The notes: a model not told the origin generated them from the letters alone. A DNA stretch of 15,204 nucleotides from JBOFOR01 sp051654865 (GCA_051654865.1 JBOFYV010000126.1:1-15204), one strand, 5' to 3'. Shown: positions 7,840 through 14,704, counted from the stretch's first letter. Translations and numbers: made by a program.

Positions 7840-8577
7840 ATGAAGATAATAAAACTACTTATTTCATTTATATCATTACTGCTTATAGGAATGGTTATTT
7901 CTTATGCTGATATAAATAAAAACAGTGAATATAATAAATTAATAGAAACATTCAACGCAATAAATGCAGATTTCAAATTTTACAATATAAAAGCGAATAG
8001 CACGATAGATTATGATATATCAAAAAATGAACTGATTGATATTTGTATTGACTTAATTAATAATCTTGGATTTGAAGAAAGTGATATTAAGTGGGAAAGA
8101 AAGTGGAACAAGACCCAAAAACAAATTTATGCTCAAATAAATACAAATGAGAAAAATATTTCTATAATTGGAATAAAAAAAAGTAATAGTGAATCATATA
8201 TAATAGTTGACATATTGGACAATAAAGTATATAAAGATATAGTGGATATTTATACTATTCTTAGAAATACGTTAGATAAATACTCATCTGACCTAGATAT
8301 AAATACTTGTATCTCAGGTGAATACACTAAAAAGTTACAAAATGAAAAATATAATGATATTTTAGAAAATATATTATATAATATGAATGCTAAAGAAATT
8401 GATAGAGTAGAAGAAGAAAATTTTATATCTATAACAGCTTATAGCAAAATTTTAAATGAAAATCAATTAGAATATTTGGGAAATAAGATAAATTTGAATA
8501 TAGGAATGAGGTATAGCGAAAATGATGAGAAAACTCTCATATATATAGCTACACCGATAATAAAATTAGATTATTAA
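7840..8577 (+). CDS. YwmB-family exported protein of unknown function
   Basis: A 245-residue protein with a signal peptide or signal anchor: KIIK, a hydrophobic stretch at about residues 5-21 (LLISFISLLLIGMVISY), and possible cleavage after the alanine in SYADIN. The rest is charged and rich in Lys, Asp, Asn and Ile, with no catalytic motif I can see. The assignment to the YwmB family rests mainly on its place directly upstream of murA and spoIID, as in Bacillus subtilis, together with matching length (about 245 residues) and an N-terminal export signal. The family has no established biochemical role. Its ribosome binding site AAGGGGG is 8 bases before the ATG, separated by a T run that is part of the preceding terminator-like hairpin. 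murA starts 16 bp downstream, so the two are probably co-transcribed. Confidence 0.8.
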   Translation: MKIIKLLISFISLLLIGMVISYADINKNSEYNKLIETFNAINADFKFYNIKANSTIDYDISKNELIDICIDLINNLGFEESDIKWERKWNKTQKQIYAQINTNEKNISIIGIKKSNSESYIIVDILDNKVYKDIVDIYTILRNTLDKYSSDLDINTCISGEYTKKLQNEKYNDILENILYNMNAKEIDRVEEENFISITAYSKILNENQLEYLGNKINLNIGMRYSENDEKTLIYIATPIIKLDY

Positions 8578-8593
8578 TTATGAGGAGAGAACA

Positions 8594-9847
8594 ATGCCAA
8601 AGATATTAGTTAAAAAAAGTGACCCACTTAAAGGGAACGTTAAAATAGATGGAGCAAAAAATGCAGTTTTACCAATAATAGCAGCTACTTTATTAGCAAA
8701 TGGAAAGTCTACACTAAGAGGAGTTCCAAATTTAAGAGATGTACATGTAATATCTGATTTACTAAGACATTTAGGAGCTGAAGTTGAGTATAAGGATACT
8801 ACATTAACAGTAGATGCAAGTAATATAACAACTTGTGAAGCTCCATATGAGCTTGTGAGAAAAATGAGAGCATCATTCTTAGTTATGGGACCATTACTTG
8901 CAAGATTTAACCACACTAAGATATCTATGCCAGGAGGATGTGCTATAGGTACTAGACCAATAGATTTACATCTAAAAGGATTTAAATACTTAGGTGCAAA
9001 AGTAGAAATGGACCATGGTTTTGTAGAAGCTACAACTAAAAAATTAACAGGAGCTAAGTTATACTTAGATTTCCCATCAGTTGGAGCTACTGAAAATATA
9101 ATGATGGCTGCTGCTCTTGCAGAAGGAACAACTATATTAGAAAATGCAGCACAAGAACCAGAAATCGTAGATTTAGCAAACTTCCTTAATGAGATGGGAG
9201 CTAAAGTAAAAGGAGCTGGTACAAACACTATAAAAATAGAAGGTGTTAAAGAATTAAAGGGTGCAGAGCATAATGTAATACCTGATAGAATAGAAGCAGC
9301 TACTTATATGGTTGCAGCAGCTATGACAAAAGGTGATATAACAATCGAAAATGTATTAATGGAACATTTAAAGCCTGTAACAGCTAAATTAAAAGAAGCA
9401 GGGTGTGAAATAGTAGAAATGGACAATGCAGTTAGGGTAATTGGACCAGAGGTATTAAAGCCAATAGATATAAAAACTTTACCGCATCCAGGATTCCCTA
9501 CAGATGTTCAAGCTCAGTTTATGGCAATGCTTACAGTTTGTAATGGAACAGGTGTAGCTACAGAAACAGTATTTGAAAATAGATTTATGCATGTTGCTGA
9601 ATTCAATAGAATGGGAGCTAACATTAAAATAGAAGGTAAAAGTGCCGTTGTAAATGGCGTAAAGAGTTTACATGGAGCAAAAGTTAATGCTACAGATTTA
9701 AGAGCAGGAGCTGCGCTTATATTATGTGGTCTTATTGCAGAAGGAGAAACTCAAATAGGAGAAATATATCACATACAAAGAGGTTATGTTGATATAGACA
9801 AGAAGATAACAGCATTAGGTGGAAATATAAAGATAATCGAAGACTAA
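8594..9847 (+). CDS. murA: UDP-N-acetylglucosamine 1-carboxyvinyltransferase
   Basis: A 417-residue EPSP-synthase-fold enzyme that transfers enolpyruvate from PEP to UDP-GlcNAc, the first committed step of peptidoglycan synthesis. Substrate-binding K22 and N23 lie in DGAKNAVLP, and the catalytic cysteine is C116 in PGGCAIGTRP, the residue that fosfomycin alkylates in this family. Having cysteine rather than aspartate there predicts a fosfomycin-sensitive type. GAGGAGAG at 8581-8588 lies 5 bases before the ATG. Low-GC Gram-positives often carry two MurA paralogues; this copy, next to ywmB and spoIID, has the position of B. subtilis murAA. No good terminator follows, so transcription may continue into spoIID. 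Confidence 0.98.
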   Translation: MPKILVKKSDPLKGNVKIDGAKNAVLPIIAATLLANGKSTLRGVPNLRDVHVISDLLRHLGAEVEYKDTTLTVDASNITTCEAPYELVRKMRASFLVMGPLLARFNHTKISMPGGCAIGTRPIDLHLKGFKYLGAKVEMDHGFVEATTKKLTGAKLYLDFPSVGATENIMMAAALAEGTTILENAAQEPEIVDLANFLNEMGAKVKGAGTNTIKIEGVKELKGAEHNVIPDRIEAATYMVAAAMTKGDITIENVLMEHLKPVTAKLKEAGCEIVEMDNAVRVIGPEVLKPIDIKTLPHPGFPTDVQAQFMAMLTVCNGTGVATETVFENRFMHVAEFNRMGANIKIEGKSAVVNGVKSLHGAKVNATDLRAGAALILCGLIAEGETQIGEIYHIQRGYVDIDKKITALGGNIKIIED

Positions 9848-9881
9848 TAATAAAAAATAGTACTAATAAAATAGGGTTGTT

Positions 9882-9889
9882 CATATACT
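9882..9889 (+). promoter_or_regulatory. Possible sigma-E -10 element of spoIID
   Basis: CATATACT resembles the sigma-E -10 consensus CATACAAT and lies 36 bases before the spoIID start, a gene that belongs to the mother-cell sigma-E regulon in related organisms. The -35 region at normal spacing (around 9860-9868, TACTAATA) is a weak match, so this is tentative. Confidence 0.28.
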
Positions 9890-9925
9890 TTAAGGACTAA
9901 GTTTTAAACTAAGGAGGAAAAGAAT

Positions 9926-10957
9926 ATGAAGAACCCTTTAGCCGTTTTATCTAGCGTAGTAATATGCACGATAGCAATACCAGTTATTATTAGTATAACC
10001 TCTTATAGAGATATTGAAGTATCTGATAAGCAAGTAAAGGACAAGCAAGTAGAACAAATTAAAGAGAAAAAGATAATTAATTATGAAACTATTAATAAAA
10101 AAGCTCCGACGATTACCGTGTACAATACAAAGGTAGGCAAAAATCAAAAGATGGATATAGAGGAGTATTTATATGGGGTACTAGCAGGAGAGATGCCATC
10201 AGAGTTTGATATAGAAGCATTAAAAGCACAGGCTATAGCGGCAAGAACATTTGTGATGTATAAGGAAAGTCAAGGAAAGTCAAAGAAACATCCTAATGCG
10301 GTAGTATGTACTGATTATGGTGACTGTCAAGAGTATAAAAGTTATGAAGAATTAAAGAAGACAAAAGGTGATGAGTGGATGAAAAGCTCATACCCGAAAG
10401 TGCAGCAAGCAGTAAATGAAACAAAAGGTCAAATTATAACATATAAAGAGGAACCAATACTTACGTTGTATTTTTCTACATCATCTGGAAAAACAGAAAA
10501 CAGCGAAGAAGTATTTTCAGCAAAATATCCATACTTACAATCTGTTGATAGCCCGTATGACAAGTTATACTCACCAAAGTATACTTCAGCACTTAGGATA
10601 ACTAATAAAGATTTTGTTAAGTACTTAAAAAATAGTTATAATGACATACAAATAAATGAAAATAATTTAAATTCTCAGATAAAAGTAACAAAAAGAAGTG
10701 AAGGTGGATCAGTAGAGACTATTACAGTTGGAAATAAAGAAATTAGCGGGCGAGATATTAGGAGTATTTTTAACTTAAATTCCTCTAATTTTGAAATTAA
10801 CTTTGGAAAAGAATACCTAGATTTTTCAGTTAAAGGTTATGGCCATGGAGTAGGTATGAGCCAGTGGGGAGCAGAAGGAATGGCAAGAGAAGGTTATAAA
10901 TACTATGAAATATTAGAACATTATTATATGGATACTAAAATACAAGACACTTATTAA
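9926..10957 (+). CDS. spoIID: Stage II sporulation protein D, peptidoglycan lytic transglycosylase
   Basis: A 343-residue membrane-anchored cell-wall hydrolase of the SpoIID/LytB family, which trims septal and engulfment peptidoglycan from the mother-cell side. Residues about 7-26 form an N-terminal membrane anchor with the bulk outside. YLYGVLAGEMPSEF (81-94) is the active-site region; E89 matches the catalytic glutamate of B. subtilis SpoIID (E88). Two cysteines, C128 and C134, in VCTDYGDCQEY fit the metal-binding pair described for clostridial SpoIID. GYGHGVGMSQWG starts at residue 304 and is the conserved C-terminal signature. AAGGAGG lies 8 bases before the ATG. A terminator follows at once, so spoIIQ is transcribed separately, as expected if SpoIID is made in the mother cell and SpoIIQ in the forespore. 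Confidence 0.96.
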   Translation: MKNPLAVLSSVVICTIAIPVIISITSYRDIEVSDKQVKDKQVEQIKEKKIINYETINKKAPTITVYNTKVGKNQKMDIEEYLYGVLAGEMPSEFDIEALKAQAIAARTFVMYKESQGKSKKHPNAVVCTDYGDCQEYKSYEELKKTKGDEWMKSSYPKVQQAVNETKGQIITYKEEPILTLYFSTSSGKTENSEEVFSAKYPYLQSVDSPYDKLYSPKYTSALRITNKDFVKYLKNSYNDIQINENNLNSQIKVTKRSEGGSVETITVGNKEISGRDIRSIFNLNSSNFEINFGKEYLDFSVKGYGHGVGMSQWGAEGMAREGYKYYEILEHYYMDTKIQDTY

Positions 10958-10993
10958 AATAAAACTCTATATAAATTATAGAGTTTTATTTTT
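10958..10993 (+). terminator. Terminator after spoIID
   Basis: AATAAAACTCTATA (10958-10971) pairs perfectly with TATAGAGTTTTATT (10977-10990) around a TAAAT loop, ending in a T-rich stretch. It begins at the first base after the spoIID stop. Confidence 0.85.
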
Positions 10994-11018
10994 ACCTCCA
11001 AAATATATTGAAAAAAAT

Positions 11019-11048
11019 GTATAAATTGTATAAAAATAGAAAAATAAG
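11019..11048 (+). promoter_or_regulatory. Possible sigma-F/G-type promoter of spoIIQ
   Basis: GTATA at 11019-11023 fits the sigma-F/G -35 pattern, and 15 bases later an A-rich element beginning with G (11039 onward, GAAAAATAAG) is a partial match to the -10. spoIIQ is forespore-expressed under sigma-F in relatives. A second GTATA at 11028-11032 makes the exact choice unclear. Confidence 0.3.
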
Positions 11049-11087
11049 ACAACAATACAGATACATAAAGAAATTTGGAGGTGCTGT

Positions 11088-11753
11088 ATGAAAAAGAAGC
11101 TATTAGAAAATGATAGTTTTTATTTAGCTTTATTTGTATGTGTATGTTTGGTAGCAGTAGGAGGAGTTTGGTTTACAAAGAATAACGTTGATGAATTGGC
11201 TTCGAATAATGGATTTGTAAATGATACTAATAAAGATAGCAAAAATGATGATGAACTACACTTAATACAAAAAGATAAAAATGATGCTTTACCAACGGCT
11301 ACAGATTCTAAAGAAAACTTAGAATCTGCTAAAGAAAAGCAAAAGAATGAGTCAAAATTAAGTTACTTGGGAACTGAAGTTATGAGAGAATACTCAGAGA
11401 AACAACCAAGCTATTCAAAGACATTAGATGTATGGGAAATTCATAAAGCATTAGATGTATCAGCTAAAAAAGGACAAGAAGTTAAATCTATATTAGATGG
11501 TACTATAGTTGATGTATACAAAGATGATAAGTATGGAATGTCAGTTAAGATAAAAAGTGCAGATAATGTAGTAGTAGTATACTCTAATTTAGATTCAAAT
11601 GTAAAAGTTAAAAAAGAACAACAAGTTAAACAAGGCGACTGTATAGGTGTTGTAGGAGAAACTTCAGAAGTAGAAAGCCAAGATGGAACACATATACATG
11701 TACAGGCGTATAAAGATGACAAATCAATAGATCCTATGAGTTTAATAAAGTAA
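11088..11753 (+). CDS. spoIIQ: Forespore engulfment protein SpoIIQ, M23/LytM domain
   Basis: A 221-residue bitopic membrane protein: a short charged N-terminus (MKKKLLEND), one transmembrane segment at about residues 11-29, an acidic and lysine-rich linker to about 90, then a LytM (M23) domain. In related organisms it is made in the forespore and contacts SpoIIIAH across the intermembrane space, forming the channel needed for engulfment and late gene expression. The metal-ligand motifs look complete: HKALD (H119, D123) and HIH (H202, H204). B. subtilis SpoIIQ lacks part of this set, so this version is of the clostridial type with a potentially working zinc site. GGAGGTG lies 4-10 bases before the ATG. 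It is flanked by terminators and is monocistronic. Confidence 0.93.
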   Translation: MKKKLLENDSFYLALFVCVCLVAVGGVWFTKNNVDELASNNGFVNDTNKDSKNDDELHLIQKDKNDALPTATDSKENLESAKEKQKNESKLSYLGTEVMREYSEKQPSYSKTLDVWEIHKALDVSAKKGQEVKSILDGTIVDVYKDDKYGMSVKIKSADNVVVVYSNLDSNVKVKKEQQVKQGDCIGVVGETSEVESQDGTHIHVQAYKDDKSIDPMSLIK

Positions 11754-11760
11754 AAGTATA

Positions 11761-11808
11761 AAAAATATAACAGGCTTAATCAAATGTGATTAAGTCTGTT
11801 ATATTTTT
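11761..11808 (+). terminator. Terminator after spoIIQ
   Basis: AAAAATATAACAGGCTTAATCA (11761-11782) pairs with the strand starting TGATTAAGTCTG at 11787, with one G-U pair and a four-base AATG loop, closing on a six-T run. It is a long, strong intrinsic terminator starting 8 bases after the stop. Confidence 0.93.
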
Positions 11809-11827
11809 TGTTTGTCTTACATATATA
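11800..11827 (+). promoter_or_regulatory. Candidate sigma-E promoter of spoIIID inside the spoIIQ terminator
   Basis: TATATT (11800-11805) and CATATATA (11820-11827) resemble the sigma-E -35 (ATATT core) and -10 (CATACAAT) at 14-bp spacing, and spoIIID is a sigma-E target in known spore formers. The -35 lies in the 3' arm and U tail of the spoIIQ terminator. This is a pattern match only. Confidence 0.42.
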
Positions 11828-11859
11828 TCATTAAGGTTAGTATGTAGGGAGGGGAAGTT

Positions 11860-12126
11860 TTGAGATCGCATATAGAAGAGAGGGCAATAGTTGTAGCAAA
11901 ATATATACTAGAAAAGAATACTACAGTGCGACAAACAGCTAAAACATTTGGTGTGAGTAAAAGTACTATTCACAAAGATGTTACAGAACGATTAGAAGAG
12001 ATAAATCCGGCTCTTGCAAAAGAGGTTAAAACGGTTTTAGAAAAAAATAAATCTGAAAGACATATAAGAGGTGGAATGGCGACAAAGCTTAAGTATGAAA
12101 AAGATACAAAAAAAGATGTAGGGTAA
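11860..12126 (+). CDS. spoIIID: Sporulation transcription factor SpoIIID, TTG start
   Basis: An 88-residue DNA-binding regulator that in relatives activates and represses mother-cell genes during the sigma-E to sigma-K stage. The helix-turn-helix spans about residues 22-42, VRQTAKTFGVSKSTIHKDV, and is followed by a strongly conserved family segment around RHIRGGMATKLKYEKD, a basic C-terminal arm. The start is TTG at 11860, supported by GGGAGGGG at 11847-11854 about 5 bases upstream and by the match of residues 4-8 (HIEER) to the family N-terminus; no ATG or GTG is close enough. The rare start may hold down the level of the regulator. Its stop codon lies in the loop of its own terminator. The gene is followed by an mreB/mbl homologue, as in B. 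subtilis. Confidence 0.96.
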   Translation: MRSHIEERAIVVAKYILEKNTTVRQTAKTFGVSKSTIHKDVTERLEEINPALAKEVKTVLEKNKSERHIRGGMATKLKYEKDTKKDVG

Positions 12127-12146
12127 AACCTGCATCTTCTTTTTAT
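12113..12146 (+). terminator. Terminator overlapping the 3' end of spoIIID
   Basis: AAGATGTAGG (12113-12122) pairs with CCTGCATCTT (12129-12138), with one G-U pair, and a T-rich tail follows. The 5' arm is the last codons of spoIIID, and the TAA stop (12124-12126) lies in the loop. Confidence 0.8.
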
Positions 12147-12181
12147 TTGGAAGAATTGTATTAAATAAACGTAATTTTTTC

Positions 12182-12217
12182 TTGACTAAAATACGGTTTT
12201 TGTATATTTTGTATAAT
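12182..12217 (+). promoter_or_regulatory. Promoter region of mreB, element choice uncertain
   Basis: TTGACT (12182-12187) is a near-consensus -35. A consensus TATAAT sits at 12212-12217, but the spacer is 24 bp, too long for sigma-A. A second -10, TATATT at 12203-12208, gives 15 bp. Either the short-spaced pair or the TATAAT with a poor -35 may be used. Confidence 0.45.
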
Positions 12218-12285
12218 AGGAGTGTAACAAAAATAACGAATAGTTTAAATATAAAGAGAAAATATAATAAAAAGGAGTTGGAAAA

Positions 12286-13305
12286 ATGGCTAGAGCTGAT
12301 ATAGGCATAGACTTAGGTACTGCTAACGTACTTGTATATGTTAGTGGAAAAGGAATTGTTTTAGAAGAGCCATCTGTTGTAGCAATAGATAAAAGAACAA
12401 ATTCTGTCTTAGCTGTAGGAGAAGAAGCTAGAAGGATGATAGGTAGAACACCGGGGAATATAGTAGCGATAAGACCACTAAGAGATGGTGTTATCTCAGA
12501 CTATGATGTAACTGAAAAAATGCTAAAGTATTTCATAAGTAAAGTTGTAGACAAAAAAGGTTTCGGAAGATTCTTTATGCCTAGAATAATGGTGTGTGTA
12601 CCAACGGGAGTTACAGAGGTAGAAAAAAGAGCCGTAGAAGAAGCTACAAGGCAAGCTGGAGCTAGAGAGGTATATATTATCGAAGAACCTATAGCAGCAG
12701 CCATAGGAGCCGGTGTAGATATATCACAGCCTAATGGAAACATGGTTATAGATATAGGTGGGGGTACGGCAGATATTGCTGTAATATCTTTAGGTGGTGC
12801 AGTAGTTAGTGAATCTATAAAAGTAGGTGGAGATAGATTTGATGAAGCTATAGTAAGATATATCAGAAAACAATACAACCTTCTTATCGGAGAAAGAAGT
12901 GCAGAAAAAATCAAAATAGAAATTGGTACTGCATTTAAAAGAGAAAAAGATGTGTCTATGAAAATTAGCGGAAGAAATTTAGTTACAGGATTACCTCAAA
13001 CTATAACAATATGTTCTTCAGAAATGCTAGAAGCTCTAGATGAATGTGCAGAGCAAATAGTGTTATCAACGTTATCAGTTCTAGAAAAAACACCACCAGA
13101 ATTAGCATCAGATATAAGTGATACAGGAATAATAATGACAGGTGGAGGAGCATTATTATATGGACTAGATAAAAGAATAGAACAAAGAACTGGTATAAAA
13201 GTTATAGTTGCTGATGAATCACTATCTTGTGTAGCAAGAGGAACAGGAAGTGCATTAGGTTCTTTAGACTTGCTAGAAACAGGTGGTACCTTCAAAAGAA
13301 GATAA
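12286..13305 (+). CDS. mreB: Rod-shape-determining protein, MreB/Mbl family
   Basis: A 339-residue bacterial actin that polymerises on the inner membrane face and steers lateral cell-wall synthesis. Nucleotide-binding motifs are IDLGTANV (8-15, phosphate 1), DIGGGTADIA (156-165, phosphate 2) and GGGALLYG near the C-terminus (adenosine region). IVAIRPLRDGVISDYDVTE (about 63-81) is typical of the family. Length is normal. AAAGGAG lies about 9 bases upstream of the ATG. Its place after spoIIID matches B. subtilis mbl, so mbl is an equally good name; paralogues elsewhere in the genome are likely. fabZ follows after 16 bp with its own ribosome binding site, so the two genes form an operon. Confidence 0.96.
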   Translation: MARADIGIDLGTANVLVYVSGKGIVLEEPSVVAIDKRTNSVLAVGEEARRMIGRTPGNIVAIRPLRDGVISDYDVTEKMLKYFISKVVDKKGFGRFFMPRIMVCVPTGVTEVEKRAVEEATRQAGAREVYIIEEPIAAAIGAGVDISQPNGNMVIDIGGGTADIAVISLGGAVVSESIKVGGDRFDEAIVRYIRKQYNLLIGERSAEKIKIEIGTAFKREKDVSMKISGRNLVTGLPQTITICSSEMLEALDECAEQIVLSTLSVLEKTPPELASDISDTGIIMTGGGALLYGLDKRIEQRTGIKVIVADESLSCVARGTGSALGSLDLLETGGTFKRR

Positions 13306-13321
13306 TTAGGAGGGTACTTAA

Positions 13322-13750
13322 ATGTTAAATATAGATCAAATAAAAGAATTAATACCACATAGATATCCATTTTTATTAGTGGACAAAGTTGTTGAATTAG
13401 AAGTTGGAAAAAAAGCTGTTGGAATAAAAAATGTAACAGCAAATGAGCCTTTCTTCCAAGGTCATTTTCCAGAATATCCGATAATGCCAGGGGTTTTAAT
13501 TATAGAAGCTATGGCTCAAGTTGGTGCAGTAACAATGATGTCAATGGAAGAGAATAAGGGGAAACTAGGTGTATTTGCAGGAATAGATAAGGTTAGATTT
13601 AAAAAAGAAGTAAGACCTGGAGATACATTAAAAATGGAAGTTGAAATGTTATCAGTAAGAAGAAATATTGGAAAAGCTATAGCAAAAGCTTACGTAGAAG
13701 ATGAACTTGTATGTAGTGGTGAGTTAATGTTTGCTCTTGTTCAAAAATAA
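13322..13750 (+). CDS. fabZ: 3-hydroxyacyl-[acyl-carrier-protein] dehydratase FabZ
   Basis: A 142-residue single hotdog-fold enzyme that removes water from 3-hydroxyacyl-ACP in type II fatty acid elongation, and likely also acts in the lipid A-independent membrane lipid supply of this Gram-positive. The catalytic histidine is H48 in FFQGHFPEYPIMPG and the acidic partner is E62 in IIEAMAQVGA. The N-terminal IPHRYPFLLVD is also characteristic. TAGGAGG lies about 9 bases before the ATG. It is separated from the main fab operon and is instead co-transcribed with mreB, as fabZ (ywpB) lies downstream of mbl in B. subtilis, there after flhO and flhP. Confidence 0.97.
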   Translation: MLNIDQIKELIPHRYPFLLVDKVVELEVGKKAVGIKNVTANEPFFQGHFPEYPIMPGVLIIEAMAQVGAVTMMSMEENKGKLGVFAGIDKVRFKKEVRPGDTLKMEVEMLSVRRNIGKAIAKAYVEDELVCSGELMFALVQK

Positions 13751-13752
13751 GC

Positions 13753-13780
13753 AAAAAAGTCCTAATTTTAGGACTTTTTT
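13753..13780. terminator. Bidirectional terminator between fabZ and the yyaC-like gene
   Basis: AAAAAAGTCCTAA (13753-13765) is complementary to the strand TTAGGACTTTTTT (13768-13780). A runs on one side and T runs on the other give a U tail in either direction. It fills the gap between two convergent stop codons. Confidence 0.88.
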
Positions 13781-14289
13781 TAACTTGATAATAAAAGAGA
13801 TAGTGAAATAATTTCTGCTAGTTCTAAGATAAAGCTAAGTCGTACATTATTAAATGAAAATCTATTATTTTCATCTATCTTATCTACAATTCCTACAATA
13901 GAGTAGTTTCCTATTTGAGGAAGTTTTTTTCCAACACCCTTACCAGGGAGAATAGGTCCTTCTCTAATCTGTATATTACCTATACTACTCTTAGATCCTA
14001 AACAAGCGTCTATAGCTAAGAAGTTGCCTTTTGAATGAACTTTTTTTATATGATCAATAGATTCATATATATTTAAGGCATGAATAGGATCATCTAGTGT
14101 ACCATAAACAGGGTATTTAAAATCACTATTTTTCAGCATGGTTCCAACCAAAGGGCCTAGAGCGTCACCTATAGCCCTGTCTGTTCCTATACAAACCACA
14201 ACTGTATTTTCATCTATAACATCTTTAAGTATAGAGCTAAGTGTCTGGACAACGTTCTCTTTTTTATAATTTACCTTGGCTAAATACAT
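13780..14289 (-). CDS. yyaC: YyaC-like spore protein (DUF1256, GPR-protease-related)
   Basis: A 169-residue protein of the YyaC family found in endospore formers; the fold is related to the germination protease GPR and hydrogenase-maturation peptidases. Motifs: CIGTDRAIGDALGPLVGT (about 33-50, with D37 and D42), GTLDDPIHALN (about 64-74) and LAIDACLGS (about 91-99). The acidic residues would suit metal binding, but no substrate is known. The start at 14289 follows AAGGGGGGG with 5-base spacing. An upstream in-frame start at 14388 would add 33 residues that read like AT-rich noncoding DNA. It is convergent with fabZ and divergent from metK. Expression during sporulation is likely from the family, but I could not assign a promoter. 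Confidence 0.9.
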   Translation of the reverse strand: MYLAKVNYKKENVVQTLSSILKDVIDENTVVVCIGTDRAIGDALGPLVGTMLKNSDFKYPVYGTLDDPIHALNIYESIDHIKKVHSKGNFLAIDACLGSKSSIGNIQIREGPILPGKGVGKKLPQIGNYSIVGIVDKIDENNRFSFNNVRLSFILELAEIISLSLLLSS

Positions 14290-14466
14290 AGGAACCCCCC
14301 CTTCAAGAAAATATATGAAGAAATTAATGAAAAAATTACTACCTAAAGTTATATAAGTATAATATGAAAAAATGTATGAATCGGACACTACATAAAAAGA
14401 GAATATAAAAATAAAAATTTATAAAAAATAGAAGATAGATGCCCTTATTAAATAAAAATAAATTTA

Positions 14467-14495
14467 TTGACAGAGAATAAAAAAAATAGTAACAT
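14467..14495 (+). promoter_or_regulatory. Vegetative promoter of the metK leader
   Basis: A perfect TTGACA (14467-14472) is followed 17 bp later by TAACAT (14490-14495), a 4/6 match to the -10. The SAM-I aptamer starts about 45 bases downstream, as expected for a riboswitch leader. The remaining bases from 14290 to 14540 hold no other element I can support. Confidence 0.65.
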
Positions 14496-14540
14496 ATACA
14501 ATAGTTAAACAAATAATCATAAAATTAAAAATTCTTGATT

Positions 14541-14646
14541 ACCTTATCAAGAGAGGCGGAGGGATAGGCCCTGTGAAGCCCGGCAACCACCCATTTGGGA
14601 AAAGGTGCTAATTCCTACAAAATCATAAGATTTTGATAGATGAGGT
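14541..14646 (+). ncRNA. SAM-I (S-box) riboswitch aptamer
   Basis: P1 is formed by ACCTTATC (14541-14548) and GATGAGGT (14639-14646). Between them are the S-box signatures: AAGAGAGGCGGAGGGA with the GA-rich internal loop, GGCCCTGTGAAGCCCGGCAACC, a P3 stem CCCATTTGGG, GGTGCTAATTCC, and a P4 stem around AAAATCATAAGATTTT. In known members S-adenosylmethionine binding stabilises P1. Here it sits directly upstream of the gene that makes SAM, giving product feedback. Confidence 0.97.
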
Positions 14647-14704
14647 TAGTTAATTAGTATATTCGAATAATAATTAACCTCTTCTGTATAGAAGAGGTTT
14701 TTTT
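14642..14704 (+). terminator. SAM riboswitch expression platform (antiterminator and terminator)
   Basis: The terminator is AACCTCTTC (14676-14684), a TGTATA loop, GAAGAGGTT (14691-14699) and a seven-T run. The competing antiterminator pairs GAGG (14642-14645) and TTAATTA (14650-14656) with TAATTAACCTC (14671-14681). Because 14642-14646 are also the 3' strand of aptamer P1, SAM binding frees the terminator arm and stops transcription before metK. The next 90 bases to the metK ribosome binding site show nothing else. Confidence 0.93.

Noticed and set aside
8578..9228. Long minus-strand open frame opposite murA (216 codons)
   Set aside because: It mirrors the murA codon phase in AT-rich DNA, has no recognisable motif and no convincing ribosome binding site; murA itself is certain.
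9848..9925. Terminator between murA and spoIID
   Set aside because: The gap has A/T runs but no stable hairpin followed by a T tract.
12501..13442. Minus-strand open frames opposite mreB and the start of fabZ
   Set aside because: Low-complexity hydrophobic translations with no family resemblance, lying wholly over well-supported genes.
14290..14388. 33-residue N-terminal extension of the yyaC-like protein
   Set aside because: The residues look like translated AT-rich spacer, and the ATG at 14289 follows a very strong ribosome binding site.
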